NCBI RefSeq assembly: GCF_022430545.2
Contig: NZ_CP092488.2
Coordinates: 2,604,001 to 2,668,000 of the forward strand
Reading direction: 5' to 3'
From: Mycobacterium paraterrae
GTDB taxonomy: Bacteria > Actinomycetota > Actinomycetes > Mycobacteriales > Mycobacteriaceae
DNA length: 64,000 nt
Positions 14,987 to 21,878 of the stretch are shown here, in pieces. The translations under genes were made by a program, and so were the position numbers. The notes beneath the pieces are model-generated. The model did not search any database. It had not been told where the DNA came from and saw only the letters and a list, made by a program, of their open reading frames with translations. Each line of letters begins with the position of its first letter. Position 1 is the stretch's first letter.

Positions 14987-16092
14987 CGAGGCCGGAACTC
15001 CTGCACGTCGGCGTCGCGCTCGACGGCTACGGCTGGCACCGGCAGGCGTGGCGCACCACGCTCGCCGCCGACCCCGGCACGGAATCGGTGCTCAGCGGGC
15101 GTTATTGGGCCGGCTTGGCGGCCACCGCCGAGCGCGGCCTGCTCGACTTCCTCACCATCGACGACGCGCTCACGCCGCAGCCCGGTCGCAGCGAGGCGAT
15201 CAGCCCGCGACGGCTGGCTGGCCGCGCCGACGCGGTGCTCGTCGCCGCGCGAATCGCGCCGGTCACCAAGCACATCGGGCTGATTCCGGTGGCAACGGTC
15301 ACCCATACCGAGCCCTTCCACGTGTCCAAGGCCATCGCCACCCTCGACCACATCTCGCACGGGCGGGCCGGCTGGCAGCCACGAGTCAGTTCGACCGCGC
15401 ACGAGGCCGCCCTGTTCGGCCGCCGCGGCGCCCCCACTGCGGGCGACGACCTGTTCGACGAGGCGGCCGACGCGGTCGAGGTGGTGCGTCGTCTCTGGGA
15501 CAGCTGGGAAGACGACGCGATCATCCGCGACGTCGCGACCGCGCGTTATATCGACCGAACGAAGTTGCACTACATCGATTTCCGCGGCAAGTACTTCTCG
15601 GTGAAGGGACCCTCGATCACCCCCCGCCCGCCGCAGGGCCAACCGGTGGTGGCAGCCCTCGCTCACGGCCCGCGGATCTATGAGTTCGCGGCAAGCAGTG
15701 CCGATCTGGTGTTCATCACGCCCACCGACGACGCCTCGCTCGACGCGATTATCGACGAGATCAAGGTGGCCGGGGGCCAGCACCTCAAGGTCTATGCCGA
15801 CCTGGTGGTGACCTTCGGTGGCGACACCGAATTCGGCTCGGATGCAATGATTTTCGACGGCAATCCGTCCGACGTGGTCGACCTGGTGCTCGGCTGGCAA
15901 CAACGCGGCGTCGACGGGGTGCGACTGCGACCCGCGGTCAATGCGACGGACCTACCGATGATCGTCGACGAGGTGGTGCCAATGTTGCAGCAGGCCAACC
16001 GATTCCGCGCCGCATACTCCAAGGGCGAAACACTACGGCAACGACTCGGCCTGCCCGTCGCAGTCAACCGCTATGAGGAGGCGACGTCATGA
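14983..16092 (+). CDS. Luciferase-like (LLM class) flavin-dependent monooxygenase
   Basis: 369 aa, GTG start overlapping the GNAT stop. The LLM TIM-barrel pattern of the NtaA/SnaA/SoxA subgroup is seen in 'GLLDFLTIDDAL', 'IGLIPVATVTHTEPFHVSKA', 'LDHISHGRAGWQPRVS' and 'RRLWDSWEDDAI'. Such enzymes use reduced FMN (FMNH2) and oxygen to oxidise C-S, C-N or aliphatic substrates. It is followed by two more LLM genes with four-base overlaps, implying that successive oxidation steps are encoded together. Confidence 0.88.
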   Translation: MTRPELLHVGVALDGYGWHRQAWRTTLAADPGTESVLSGRYWAGLAATAERGLLDFLTIDDALTPQPGRSEAISPRRLAGRADAVLVAARIAPVTKHIGLIPVATVTHTEPFHVSKAIATLDHISHGRAGWQPRVSSTAHEAALFGRRGAPTAGDDLFDEAADAVEVVRRLWDSWEDDAIIRDVATARYIDRTKLHYIDFRGKYFSVKGPSITPRPPQGQPVVAALAHGPRIYEFAASSADLVFITPTDDASLDAIIDEIKVAGGQHLKVYADLVVTFGGDTEFGSDAMIFDGNPSDVVDLVLGWQQRGVDGVRLRPAVNATDLPMIVDEVVPMLQQANRFRAAYSKGETLRQRLGLPVAVNRYEEATS

Positions 16093-17210
16093 CCAACGTC
16101 CCGCTGTCGATCCTGGACTTGTCGCCGATCAGCGCCGGCAGTGACGCGACGACGGCGCTGCGCAACACCATCGATCTCGCACAGCACGCCGAGCGGTGGG
16201 GGTATCGCCGATTCTGGGTGGCCGAGCATCACTTCGTCGGTGTCGCCAGCTCCGCGCCGGCGGTGCTGATCGGACAGATCGCCGCTGCCACCAACACCAT
16301 TCGCGTCGGGGCAGCCGCGGTCCAGCTCGGACACACCACGCCGGCGGCCGTGGTCGAAAGCTTCGGGATGCTCGAGGCGTTCTACCCGGGTCGCATCGAT
16401 CTCGGTCTGGGCCGGGGCCAGCGCCGCGACACCGGGTTCAAGCCGAAGCACCCGTCTTCGAAAGATCGTCCACCCCGGCAGTGGCGCGAAATCGACGGCG
16501 TGGTGATTCCGCTGCCGTTCGACCTCAAGGGCCTGCTCGACACCGAGCGGGTGCTGGCGACGATGGAAATTCTCCAGCAGCCGCAGGCCGTCGCTCCCGA
16601 CTTCGCGGACCAGTTGGGCGACATACTCGCGATGCTCGAAGGAACCTACAAGGCAAGCGGTTTCGAGGTGCACGCGGTACCGGGGGAGCGGTCGGGGTTG
16701 TCGCCGTGGATCTTCGGCAGCACCCGCGGGCAGAGCGGGCGACTGGCCGGCGCACACGGCTTACCGTTCGTCGCCAGCTACCACATCACGCCCGCCACCG
16801 CGCTGGAAGCCATCGAGGCTTACCGCGACACGTTCGTCCCCTCGGCGACCTTGAAAGAGCCTTACGTCGTGGTGTCCGCCGACGTCGTCGTCGCCGAAGA
16901 CAGCGCTACCGCACAGGAACTCGCCTCGGGCTATGGGCAGTGGGTGTACTCGATCCGCACCGGCGTCGGCGCGGTGCCCTACCCGGCGCCCGCCGACGCC
17001 AAGCCGGTCACCGAGCAGCAGCTGCCGGTGGTCAAGGACCGGTTGGAGACACAGTTCGTCGGTGACGTGGAAGAGGTCGCCGAGCGGCTGGACGCGCTGC
17101 AACGTCTGAGCGGCGCCGACGAACTTGTCGTGACATCGGTGACCCACGACCACCGGGCCCGGTTGCGCTCCCACGAACTGCTCGCCACTCGCTGGGGCAT
17201 CAGGCGATGA
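16089..17210 (+). CDS. LLM class flavin-dependent oxidoreductase, MsnO8/bacterial-luciferase alpha-like
   Basis: 373 aa from ATG 16089. Its N-terminus 'LSILDLSPISAGSDATTALR' and 'GYRRFWVAEHHFVGVASSAP' are typical of the MsnO8-type LLM subgroup, followed by 'IGQIAAATNTIRVGAAAVQL' and 'FYPGRIDLGLGRG'. It needs a separate flavin reductase, which I do not see nearby. Overlaps of four bases on both sides place it in the middle of the monooxygenase operon. Confidence 0.88.
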   Translation: MTNVPLSILDLSPISAGSDATTALRNTIDLAQHAERWGYRRFWVAEHHFVGVASSAPAVLIGQIAAATNTIRVGAAAVQLGHTTPAAVVESFGMLEAFYPGRIDLGLGRGQRRDTGFKPKHPSSKDRPPRQWREIDGVVIPLPFDLKGLLDTERVLATMEILQQPQAVAPDFADQLGDILAMLEGTYKASGFEVHAVPGERSGLSPWIFGSTRGQSGRLAGAHGLPFVASYHITPATALEAIEAYRDTFVPSATLKEPYVVVSADVVVAEDSATAQELASGYGQWVYSIRTGVGAVPYPAPADAKPVTEQQLPVVKDRLETQFVGDVEEVAERLDALQRLSGADELVVTSVTHDHRARLRSHELLATRWGIRR

Positions 17211-18553
17211 GTGTCCGGGAAGGCAAGCATCGCAAGACCATTCACCTGGCCGCGCATTTCCCGGGGGTCAACAGCACCACGGTGTGGAGTGACCCACAGT
17301 CGGGTAGCCAGATCGCGTTCGAATCGTTCGTACACATGGCCCGCACCGCCGAGCGGGGCCTGTTCGACTTCTTCTTCCTCGCCGAAGGTCTGCGCCTGCG
17401 CGAGCATCGCGGTCAGATCTACGACCTCGACGTGGTGGGTCGACCCGACACGTTCACCGTGCTGGCGGCTCTCGCGGCGGTCACCGACCGGCTCGGCCTG
17501 ACCGGGACGATCAACACCACCTTCAACGAACCCTTCGAAGTGGCGCGGCAATTCGCCACGCTCGATCACCTGTCGGACGGCCGTGCCGGCTGGAACATCG
17601 TCACCTCGTCGGATGCCTTCACCGGCGAGAACTTCCGGCGCGGCGGCTTTCTCGACCACGCAGACCGTTACGCGCGAGCCGAGGAGTTCCTCACGGTGGC
17701 CCGCGAGTTTTGGGATAGTTGGGCGGCCGACGCCGTGCGGGCCGACCTCGACGCCGGGACTTACGTCGATCCCGACCGGGTCGCGGTCGTCGAACATCAC
17801 GGCCCGCAGTTCGACGTACGCGGGGTGGCGACGCTGCCCAGCCGGCCGCAAGGACATCCAATCCTGTTGCAGGCCGGCGACTCTCACGACGGACGCAACT
17901 TCGGTGCGCGCTACGCCGACGCGTTGTTCACGCTGCACGGATCGCTCGAGGACGGGCAGCGCTACTACGCCGACGTCAAAGGCCGCGCGGCCTCGTTTGG
18001 GCGAGATGCCGACGAGCTGAAGGTCTTGCCCGCAGCGACGTTCGTGCTCGGCGACACCGTCGCCGAGGCCGACGATCGAGCACGCCACATCAGGCGCCAG
18101 CAGGTCAGCGGGCCGACGGCCATCGCGATGCTCGAACAGGTCTGGGGCCGTGACCTTTCCGACTACGACCCGGACGGTCCGCTACCCAAGGACGACCCGA
18201 GCGGCGACACCAGCATCACGCAGGGCCGCGTCCGGCACGGCGACCCGGTCGAGGTGGCCCGCCGCTACCGCGAACGCGCTTCAGCCCAGAACCTGTCGAT
18301 CCGCGAGCTGATCATCGCGGTATCCAGCCGAGAGCAATTCGTCGGAACGCCCGAACATGTCGCCGCGGAGATCGACCGCTACGTCCAAGCCGATGCCTGC
18401 GACGGGTTCATCTTCGTCCCGCACCTGACGCCGCACGGTCTCGACGACTTCGTCGACAGGGTGGTGCCCGTTTTGCAGGAAAGATTCGGGTTCCGCACCG
18501 AATATCGCGGCACCACATTGCGGGACCACCTCGGGCTTACCGAGAACCGTTGA
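17207..18553 (+). CDS. NtaA/SnaA/DszA-type flavin-dependent monooxygenase
   Basis: 448 aa, the usual size for the NtaA/SnaA/DszA group. Marks are 'HLAAHFPGVNSTTVW', 'GLFDFFFLAEGLRLREH', 'TGTINTTFNEPFEVARQFAT', 'LSDGRAGWNIVTSSD' and 'RYARAEEFLTVAREFWDSW'. Members oxidise nitrilotriacetate, dibenzothiophene sulfone or similar xenobiotics. Last gene of the operon starting at 13153. A strong inverted repeat at 18613-18660 follows and may end transcription. Confidence 0.92.
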   Translation: MSVREGKHRKTIHLAAHFPGVNSTTVWSDPQSGSQIAFESFVHMARTAERGLFDFFFLAEGLRLREHRGQIYDLDVVGRPDTFTVLAALAAVTDRLGLTGTINTTFNEPFEVARQFATLDHLSDGRAGWNIVTSSDAFTGENFRRGGFLDHADRYARAEEFLTVAREFWDSWAADAVRADLDAGTYVDPDRVAVVEHHGPQFDVRGVATLPSRPQGHPILLQAGDSHDGRNFGARYADALFTLHGSLEDGQRYYADVKGRAASFGRDADELKVLPAATFVLGDTVAEADDRARHIRRQQVSGPTAIAMLEQVWGRDLSDYDPDGPLPKDDPSGDTSITQGRVRHGDPVEVARRYRERASAQNLSIRELIIAVSSREQFVGTPEHVAAEIDRYVQADACDGFIFVPHLTPHGLDDFVDRVVPVLQERFGFRTEYRGTTLRDHLGLTENR

Positions 18554-18612
18554 TTCACAACAGACTCAGGAGTCCCGTCAGCGGGTAGGTAATGCTTTTT
18601 CGTTTTCGACGC

Positions 18613-18660
18613 ACATGCGATATCACCCGACCGGCAGGCCCGACTGGTGATATCGCATGT
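18613..18660. terminator. Perfect 15-bp inverted repeat, probable bidirectional terminator
   Basis: Left arm 18613-18627 (ACATGCGATATCACC) and right arm 18646-18660 are exact reverse complements around an 18-base loop. It sits 59 bases after the monooxygenase operon and 72 bases before the end of the convergent toxin gene, so a shared terminator is the simple reading. There is no long U-tract, and an operator or a mobile-element remnant is possible. Confidence 0.6.
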
Positions 18661-18732
18661 GGTCACTTTTCCCGAAACGAGTGCGTCCGGGGAGCAGGTG
18701 CAGCTGTGGCTTGTGTGACTGGCGCTCGACGT

Positions 18733-19110
18733 TTATCCCGCCAGAGCGCGTAGGCCGTCGGCAATCTTTGGCCAGTCGACGTCACCCACAGCCGCCGTCA
18801 GCACCAATTGCTCCGCGTAGTCGACGTCGTAGGCATCCGGCAGGTCGATCCCGTTGAGGCGAAGGAAAGCCCACGCCGAGGCCCACGCGGTTCGCTTGTT
18901 GCCATCGACAAATGCGTAATTCCGCGCCAGCGAATGCAGCAGTGCGGCAGCCTTATCCCAGAGCGTCGGGTAGGCGTCGTCACCCATCACGCTCGTCTGC
19001 GGCCGAGCGACAGCCGATTGGAGCAGCCCCTCGTCGGAGACAGCGAGCGAGAAGCCGCAAGCGATGCTTCCACCGACGACAACGTCGTCGCGTTCGAGGT
19101 AGAAGATCAC
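18733..19110 (-). CDS. doc: Doc/Fic-type toxin of a toxin-antitoxin pair
   Basis: 125 aa, the size of Doc toxins (P1 Doc 126 aa). The Fic core reads 'NYAFVDGNKRTAWAS'; Doc proteins phosphorylate EF-Tu through this loop. At the position where Fic/Doc proteins carry the catalytic His, this protein shows Tyr, which may weaken or alter activity. Other family marks are 'ALLHSLARN' before the loop and the C-terminal helix 'DVDWPKIADGLRALA'. The gene starts within the last codons of the antitoxin gene (ATGA overlap 19107-19110), the classic coupled order antitoxin then toxin. Confidence 0.88.
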   Translation of the reverse strand: MIFYLERDDVVVGGSIACGFSLAVSDEGLLQSAVARPQTSVMGDDAYPTLWDKAAALLHSLARNYAFVDGNKRTAWASAWAFLRLNGIDLPDAYDVDYAEQLVLTAAVGDVDWPKIADGLRALAG

Positions 19111-19304
19111 GCGAGACGGCGGTTGAGTTCAGTCGACCGAGCAGTTACGTACTCGAACGCCTCGGTGACGCGCGCGGCACGGGCGTCGGCCGCGGCCAAG
19201 ATCGCATCGCGTGCAAACGGCTTGAGCGCCTTACCATTGCGACTGGCCGCTGTGCGGACGCGCGCCAGCTCGTCGTCCGTGAATTGGATGTTCAACGCCG
19301 GCAC
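19107..19304 (-). CDS. Ribbon-helix-helix antitoxin partner of Doc
   Basis: 65 aa. The N-terminal strand 'ALNIQFTDDELARVRTAAS' and the following helix fit a ribbon-helix-helix DNA-binding antitoxin; the C-terminal 'AARVTEAFEYVTARSTELN' would wrap the toxin. It overlaps the toxin gene by four bases. GAGGTG precedes the start on its strand. A perfect 8-bp inverted repeat 22 bases upstream (19327-19345) is the likely autoregulatory operator, as in other type II pairs. Confidence 0.82.
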   Translation of the reverse strand: MPALNIQFTDDELARVRTAASRNGKALKPFARDAILAAADARAARVTEAFEYVTARSTELNRRLA

Positions 19305-19326
19305 TCGTGCACCTCATCTCGGTATT

Positions 19327-19345
19327 AGGTACCACGATGGTACCT
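19327..19345. promoter_or_regulatory. Operator palindrome of the toxin-antitoxin operon
   Basis: AGGTACCA-CGA-TGGTACCT, a perfect inverted repeat directly upstream of the antitoxin start (19304). On the minus strand TAATAC (a plausible -10 box) lies just after it, so the antitoxin or the antitoxin-toxin complex would block transcription by binding here. Binding is inferred from position and symmetry. Confidence 0.7.
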
Positions 19346-19388
19346 GCACGTTGCGAATTCTCCGAAGGCCGAATAGGGATGAATGAAA

Positions 19389-19434
19389 GCGCCCGGCTAC
19401 CGGAACGTCCGGTTGTTCCGAGGTAGCCGGGCGC
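19389..19434 (-). terminator. Long hairpin after the haem-binding protein gene
   Basis: GCGCCCGGCTACC (19389-19401) pairs perfectly with 19422-19434, and the loop itself contains GGAAC...GTTCC, giving one extended stem. It starts 11 bases beyond the stop of the minus-strand gene 19445-19834. A GC-rich stem without U-tract is usual for mycobacterial intrinsic terminators. Confidence 0.75.
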
Positions 19435-19444
19435 AGCCAACTAG

Positions 19445-19834
19445 CTAGCCGGCCATGAACTCGTTGTAGGCCGACTGCAGATCCGGCGACAGCACGGTGG
19501 TGTTGCACTGACGCTCGGTGTCACCGATCGGAGCGAGAATGCCTCGTAACTCGAAGTATTCCTGCGGATGCGCGGTGAAGTAATTGCGCACGTCGGTGGC
19601 GGCTTGGCCGCGGGGCTCGTTGCGGGCAGCCGATACGACGGCGTTGGCACCCGGGTGTCCGCCCAGGTACTGACTGGCCGAGCCGGTGACCGAGCTGACC
19701 GTGTTGGACACGCCCGCGGGGCTGCAGTCCGGTGCCGCCGAGGCGACCGGCGCGGCAATCGCGCTGGCGGCCAAGCCGGCGAGCACCATGCCTCCGACGG
19801 TGTTTCGACGCGCGGATGTAGCACTGAATTTCAT
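19445..19834 (-). CDS. Secreted haem-binding (hemophore-type) protein
   Basis: 129 aa from ATG 19834, with AAGGAAA upstream on its strand. A signal peptide is clear: 'RRNTVGGMVLAGLAASAIAA' followed by 'PVASAAPD', with cleavage expected after Ala-Ser-Ala. The mature domain has two Cys ('PDCSPAGVSNTVSSVTGSAS' and 'TERQCNTTVLSPDLQSAYNE') and the helix 'DVRNYFTAHPQEYFELRGI', matching the mycobacterial hemophore-related family typified by Rv0203. The role is haem capture outside the cell. It stands alone with its own terminator. Confidence 0.85.
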   Translation of the reverse strand: MKFSATSARRNTVGGMVLAGLAASAIAAPVASAAPDCSPAGVSNTVSSVTGSASQYLGGHPGANAVVSAARNEPRGQAATDVRNYFTAHPQEYFELRGILAPIGDTERQCNTTVLSPDLQSAYNEFMAG

Positions 19835-20062
19835 GATGTGTTTTTCCTTGAAGGTCGCACTGTGAGTACAGGTTGCCGAGGACCTGACACCAAAGTACGT
19901 GAAGTGCGGAGTGCGCAAATGACCGGAAATCGTTGCTAGAGCACCGTTTCGGCTCGCACTGTGAAAAATGTGGCGTTTGAGGCCGAATTCGGGACCGATT
20001 TCTTAAACCACGGGAGCGTCCCTTAAAGAATTCTGAATCGGCCGTGACCCGATCGTGACCCG

Positions 20063-20803
20063 CTACCGGGCTAGCGCGGTCGCCTGTTGGGTGGCCTCGC
20101 GGATCGGGCCGCGCCACAGGTCGCCATGGCCCGGCACGAGAATCTCGGTGTCGAGCAGCGCCAGCGCGGCCAGGCTGCGGATGCACCCCTCCTGGTCGTG
20201 GCTGAACAACTCGGGCAGCAACTGCGGACCGCTTTTGGTGAGCAACGGGTGGCCGGTGACCAATGCGTCGCCACTGACCAGCACCCCGTCGACCAGATAC
20301 GAGCAGTGGCCACCGGTGTGGCCCGGGGTCGGAATCGCCATCGGGGAACCGGGCAACCCCGCGGCCACGTCGGCGGTCAGCGGCTGCGTGGTCGGGATTC
20401 CCTCGCGGCTCAACCCGCCGTCACGCACGAGGTGCACGGTCCACCGCGCCCAGCGGGGTCGCCAGATGTTCATCGCGACGTCGATCGGTGACGCCTGCTC
20501 GAGGTACTCCCGCTTGGCGTGGCCCACCTCGTCGGCGTGGCAGTACACCGGTGTGCCGTGGGTCTTGGCGAACCAGATCGCCGAGCCCAGGTGGTCGATG
20601 TGAGCGTGCGTCAGCAGGATCGCGCGCACGTCGCCGGGTTGATAGCCGAGCTGGCTCAGCGTCGCCAGCACGTTGTCGCGATCACCGGGGTAACCGGCGT
20701 CGATCAGCAGGACCCCACGTTCATCGGTGACCAGCGTCCAGTTGACGGCGCCACCTTGAGCGAGGTGCACGTGTTCGGTGACTGCTTTCAACACCGCTGC
20801 CAT
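20063..20803 (-). CDS. Metallo-beta-lactamase-fold hydrolase
   Basis: 246 aa from ATG 20803. The zinc-binding set is complete: 'LLTHAHIDHLGSA' (HxHxDH), 'IPTPGHTGGHCSYL' (third His), 'SGDAL' (bridging Asp) and 'VPGHG' (last His). This is the two-zinc glyoxalase II-like MBL type; the substrate is unknown. It is divergent from fgd1, as Rv0406c is in M. tuberculosis, which supports conserved synteny. Confidence 0.9.
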   Translation of the reverse strand: MAAVLKAVTEHVHLAQGGAVNWTLVTDERGVLLIDAGYPGDRDNVLATLSQLGYQPGDVRAILLTHAHIDHLGSAIWFAKTHGTPVYCHADEVGHAKREYLEQASPIDVAMNIWRPRWARWTVHLVRDGGLSREGIPTTQPLTADVAAGLPGSPMAIPTPGHTGGHCSYLVDGVLVSGDALVTGHPLLTKSGPQLLPELFSHDQEGCIRSLAALALLDTEILVPGHGDLWRGPIREATQQATALAR

Positions 20804-20859
20804 GCCCCGAAGTCTATGCAGCGGGTCACCCGCAACAAAGGTGGAGTAGAAACGACATC

Positions 20860-21870
20860 GTGGCTGAACTCAAACTTGGATACAAGGCGTCGGCGGAACA
20901 GTTTGCGCCGCGCGAACTCGTCGAGCTGGCGGTCGCCGCCGAAGAGCACGGCATGGACAGCGCAACGGTCAGCGACCACTTCCAGCCGTGGCGTCACGAG
21001 GGCGGGCATGCGCCGTTCTCGCTGGCCTGGATGACGGCGGTCGGTGAGCGCACCAAGCGGTTGCAGCTCGGCACGTCGGTGCTGACGCCGACGTTTCGCT
21101 ACAACCCGGCCGTGATCGCGCAGGCGTTCGCCACTATGGCGTGCCTGTACCCCGACCGGATCTTCCTCGGCGTCGGTACCGGTGAGTCGCTCAACGAGAT
21201 CGCCACCGGTTACGAGGGGGAGTGGCCGGAATTCAAGGAGCGCTACGCGCGGCTGCGCGAGTCGGTCCGGCTGATGCGTGAGCTTTGGCTCGGTGATCGG
21301 GTCGACTTCGACGGCGAGTACTACAAGACCAAGGGCGCCTCGATCTACGACGTGCCTGAGGGCGGTGTGCCGATCTACATCGCCGCGGGTGGTCCGCAGG
21401 TGGCCAAGTACGCGGGCCGCGCGGGCGACGGATTCATCTGCACCTCGGGCAAGGGCGAAGAGCTCTACAAGGACAAGTTGATTCCGGCCATGCGGGAAGG
21501 CGCCGAGGCCGCGGGCAAGAATCCCGACGACGTCGACCGGATGATCGAGATCAAGATCTCGTATGACACCGACCCGGAGCTTGCGCTGGAGAACACCCGG
21601 TTCTGGGCGCCGCTGTCGTTGACGGCCGAGCAGAAGACCAGCATCCACGACCCGCTGGAGATGGAGAAGGCCGCCGACGAGCTGCCGATCGAGCAGGTCG
21701 CGAAGCGGTGGATCGTGGCGTCGGATCCCGACGAGGCCGTCGCCAAGGTCAAGGACTACGTCGACTGGGGCCTGAACCACCTGGTGTTCCATGCGCCCGG
21801 CCATGACCAGCGCCGGTTCTTGGAGCTGTTCCAGAAGGATCTCGAGCCCCGGCTGCGACGGCTGGGCTGA
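20860..21870 (+). CDS. fgd1: F420-dependent glucose-6-phosphate dehydrogenase
   Basis: 336 aa from GTG 20860, with AGGTGGAG upstream. It oxidises glucose-6-phosphate to 6-phosphogluconolactone while reducing coenzyme F420, the main source of F420H2 in mycobacteria. Length and sequence match Fgd1: 'LGYKASAEQFAPRELVELAV', 'ATVSDHFQPWRHEGGHAPF' (His and Trp of the active site), 'LGTSVLTPTFRYNP' and 'FLGVGTGESLNEIATGYEGE' (catalytic Glu). It precedes pta by eight bases. Confidence 0.97.
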   Translation: MAELKLGYKASAEQFAPRELVELAVAAEEHGMDSATVSDHFQPWRHEGGHAPFSLAWMTAVGERTKRLQLGTSVLTPTFRYNPAVIAQAFATMACLYPDRIFLGVGTGESLNEIATGYEGEWPEFKERYARLRESVRLMRELWLGDRVDFDGEYYKTKGASIYDVPEGGVPIYIAAGGPQVAKYAGRAGDGFICTSGKGEELYKDKLIPAMREGAEAAGKNPDDVDRMIEIKISYDTDPELALENTRFWAPLSLTAEQKTSIHDPLEMEKAADELPIEQVAKRWIVASDPDEAVAKVKDYVDWGLNHLVFHAPGHDQRRFLELFQKDLEPRLRRLG

Positions 21871-21878
21871 AACGCAGC

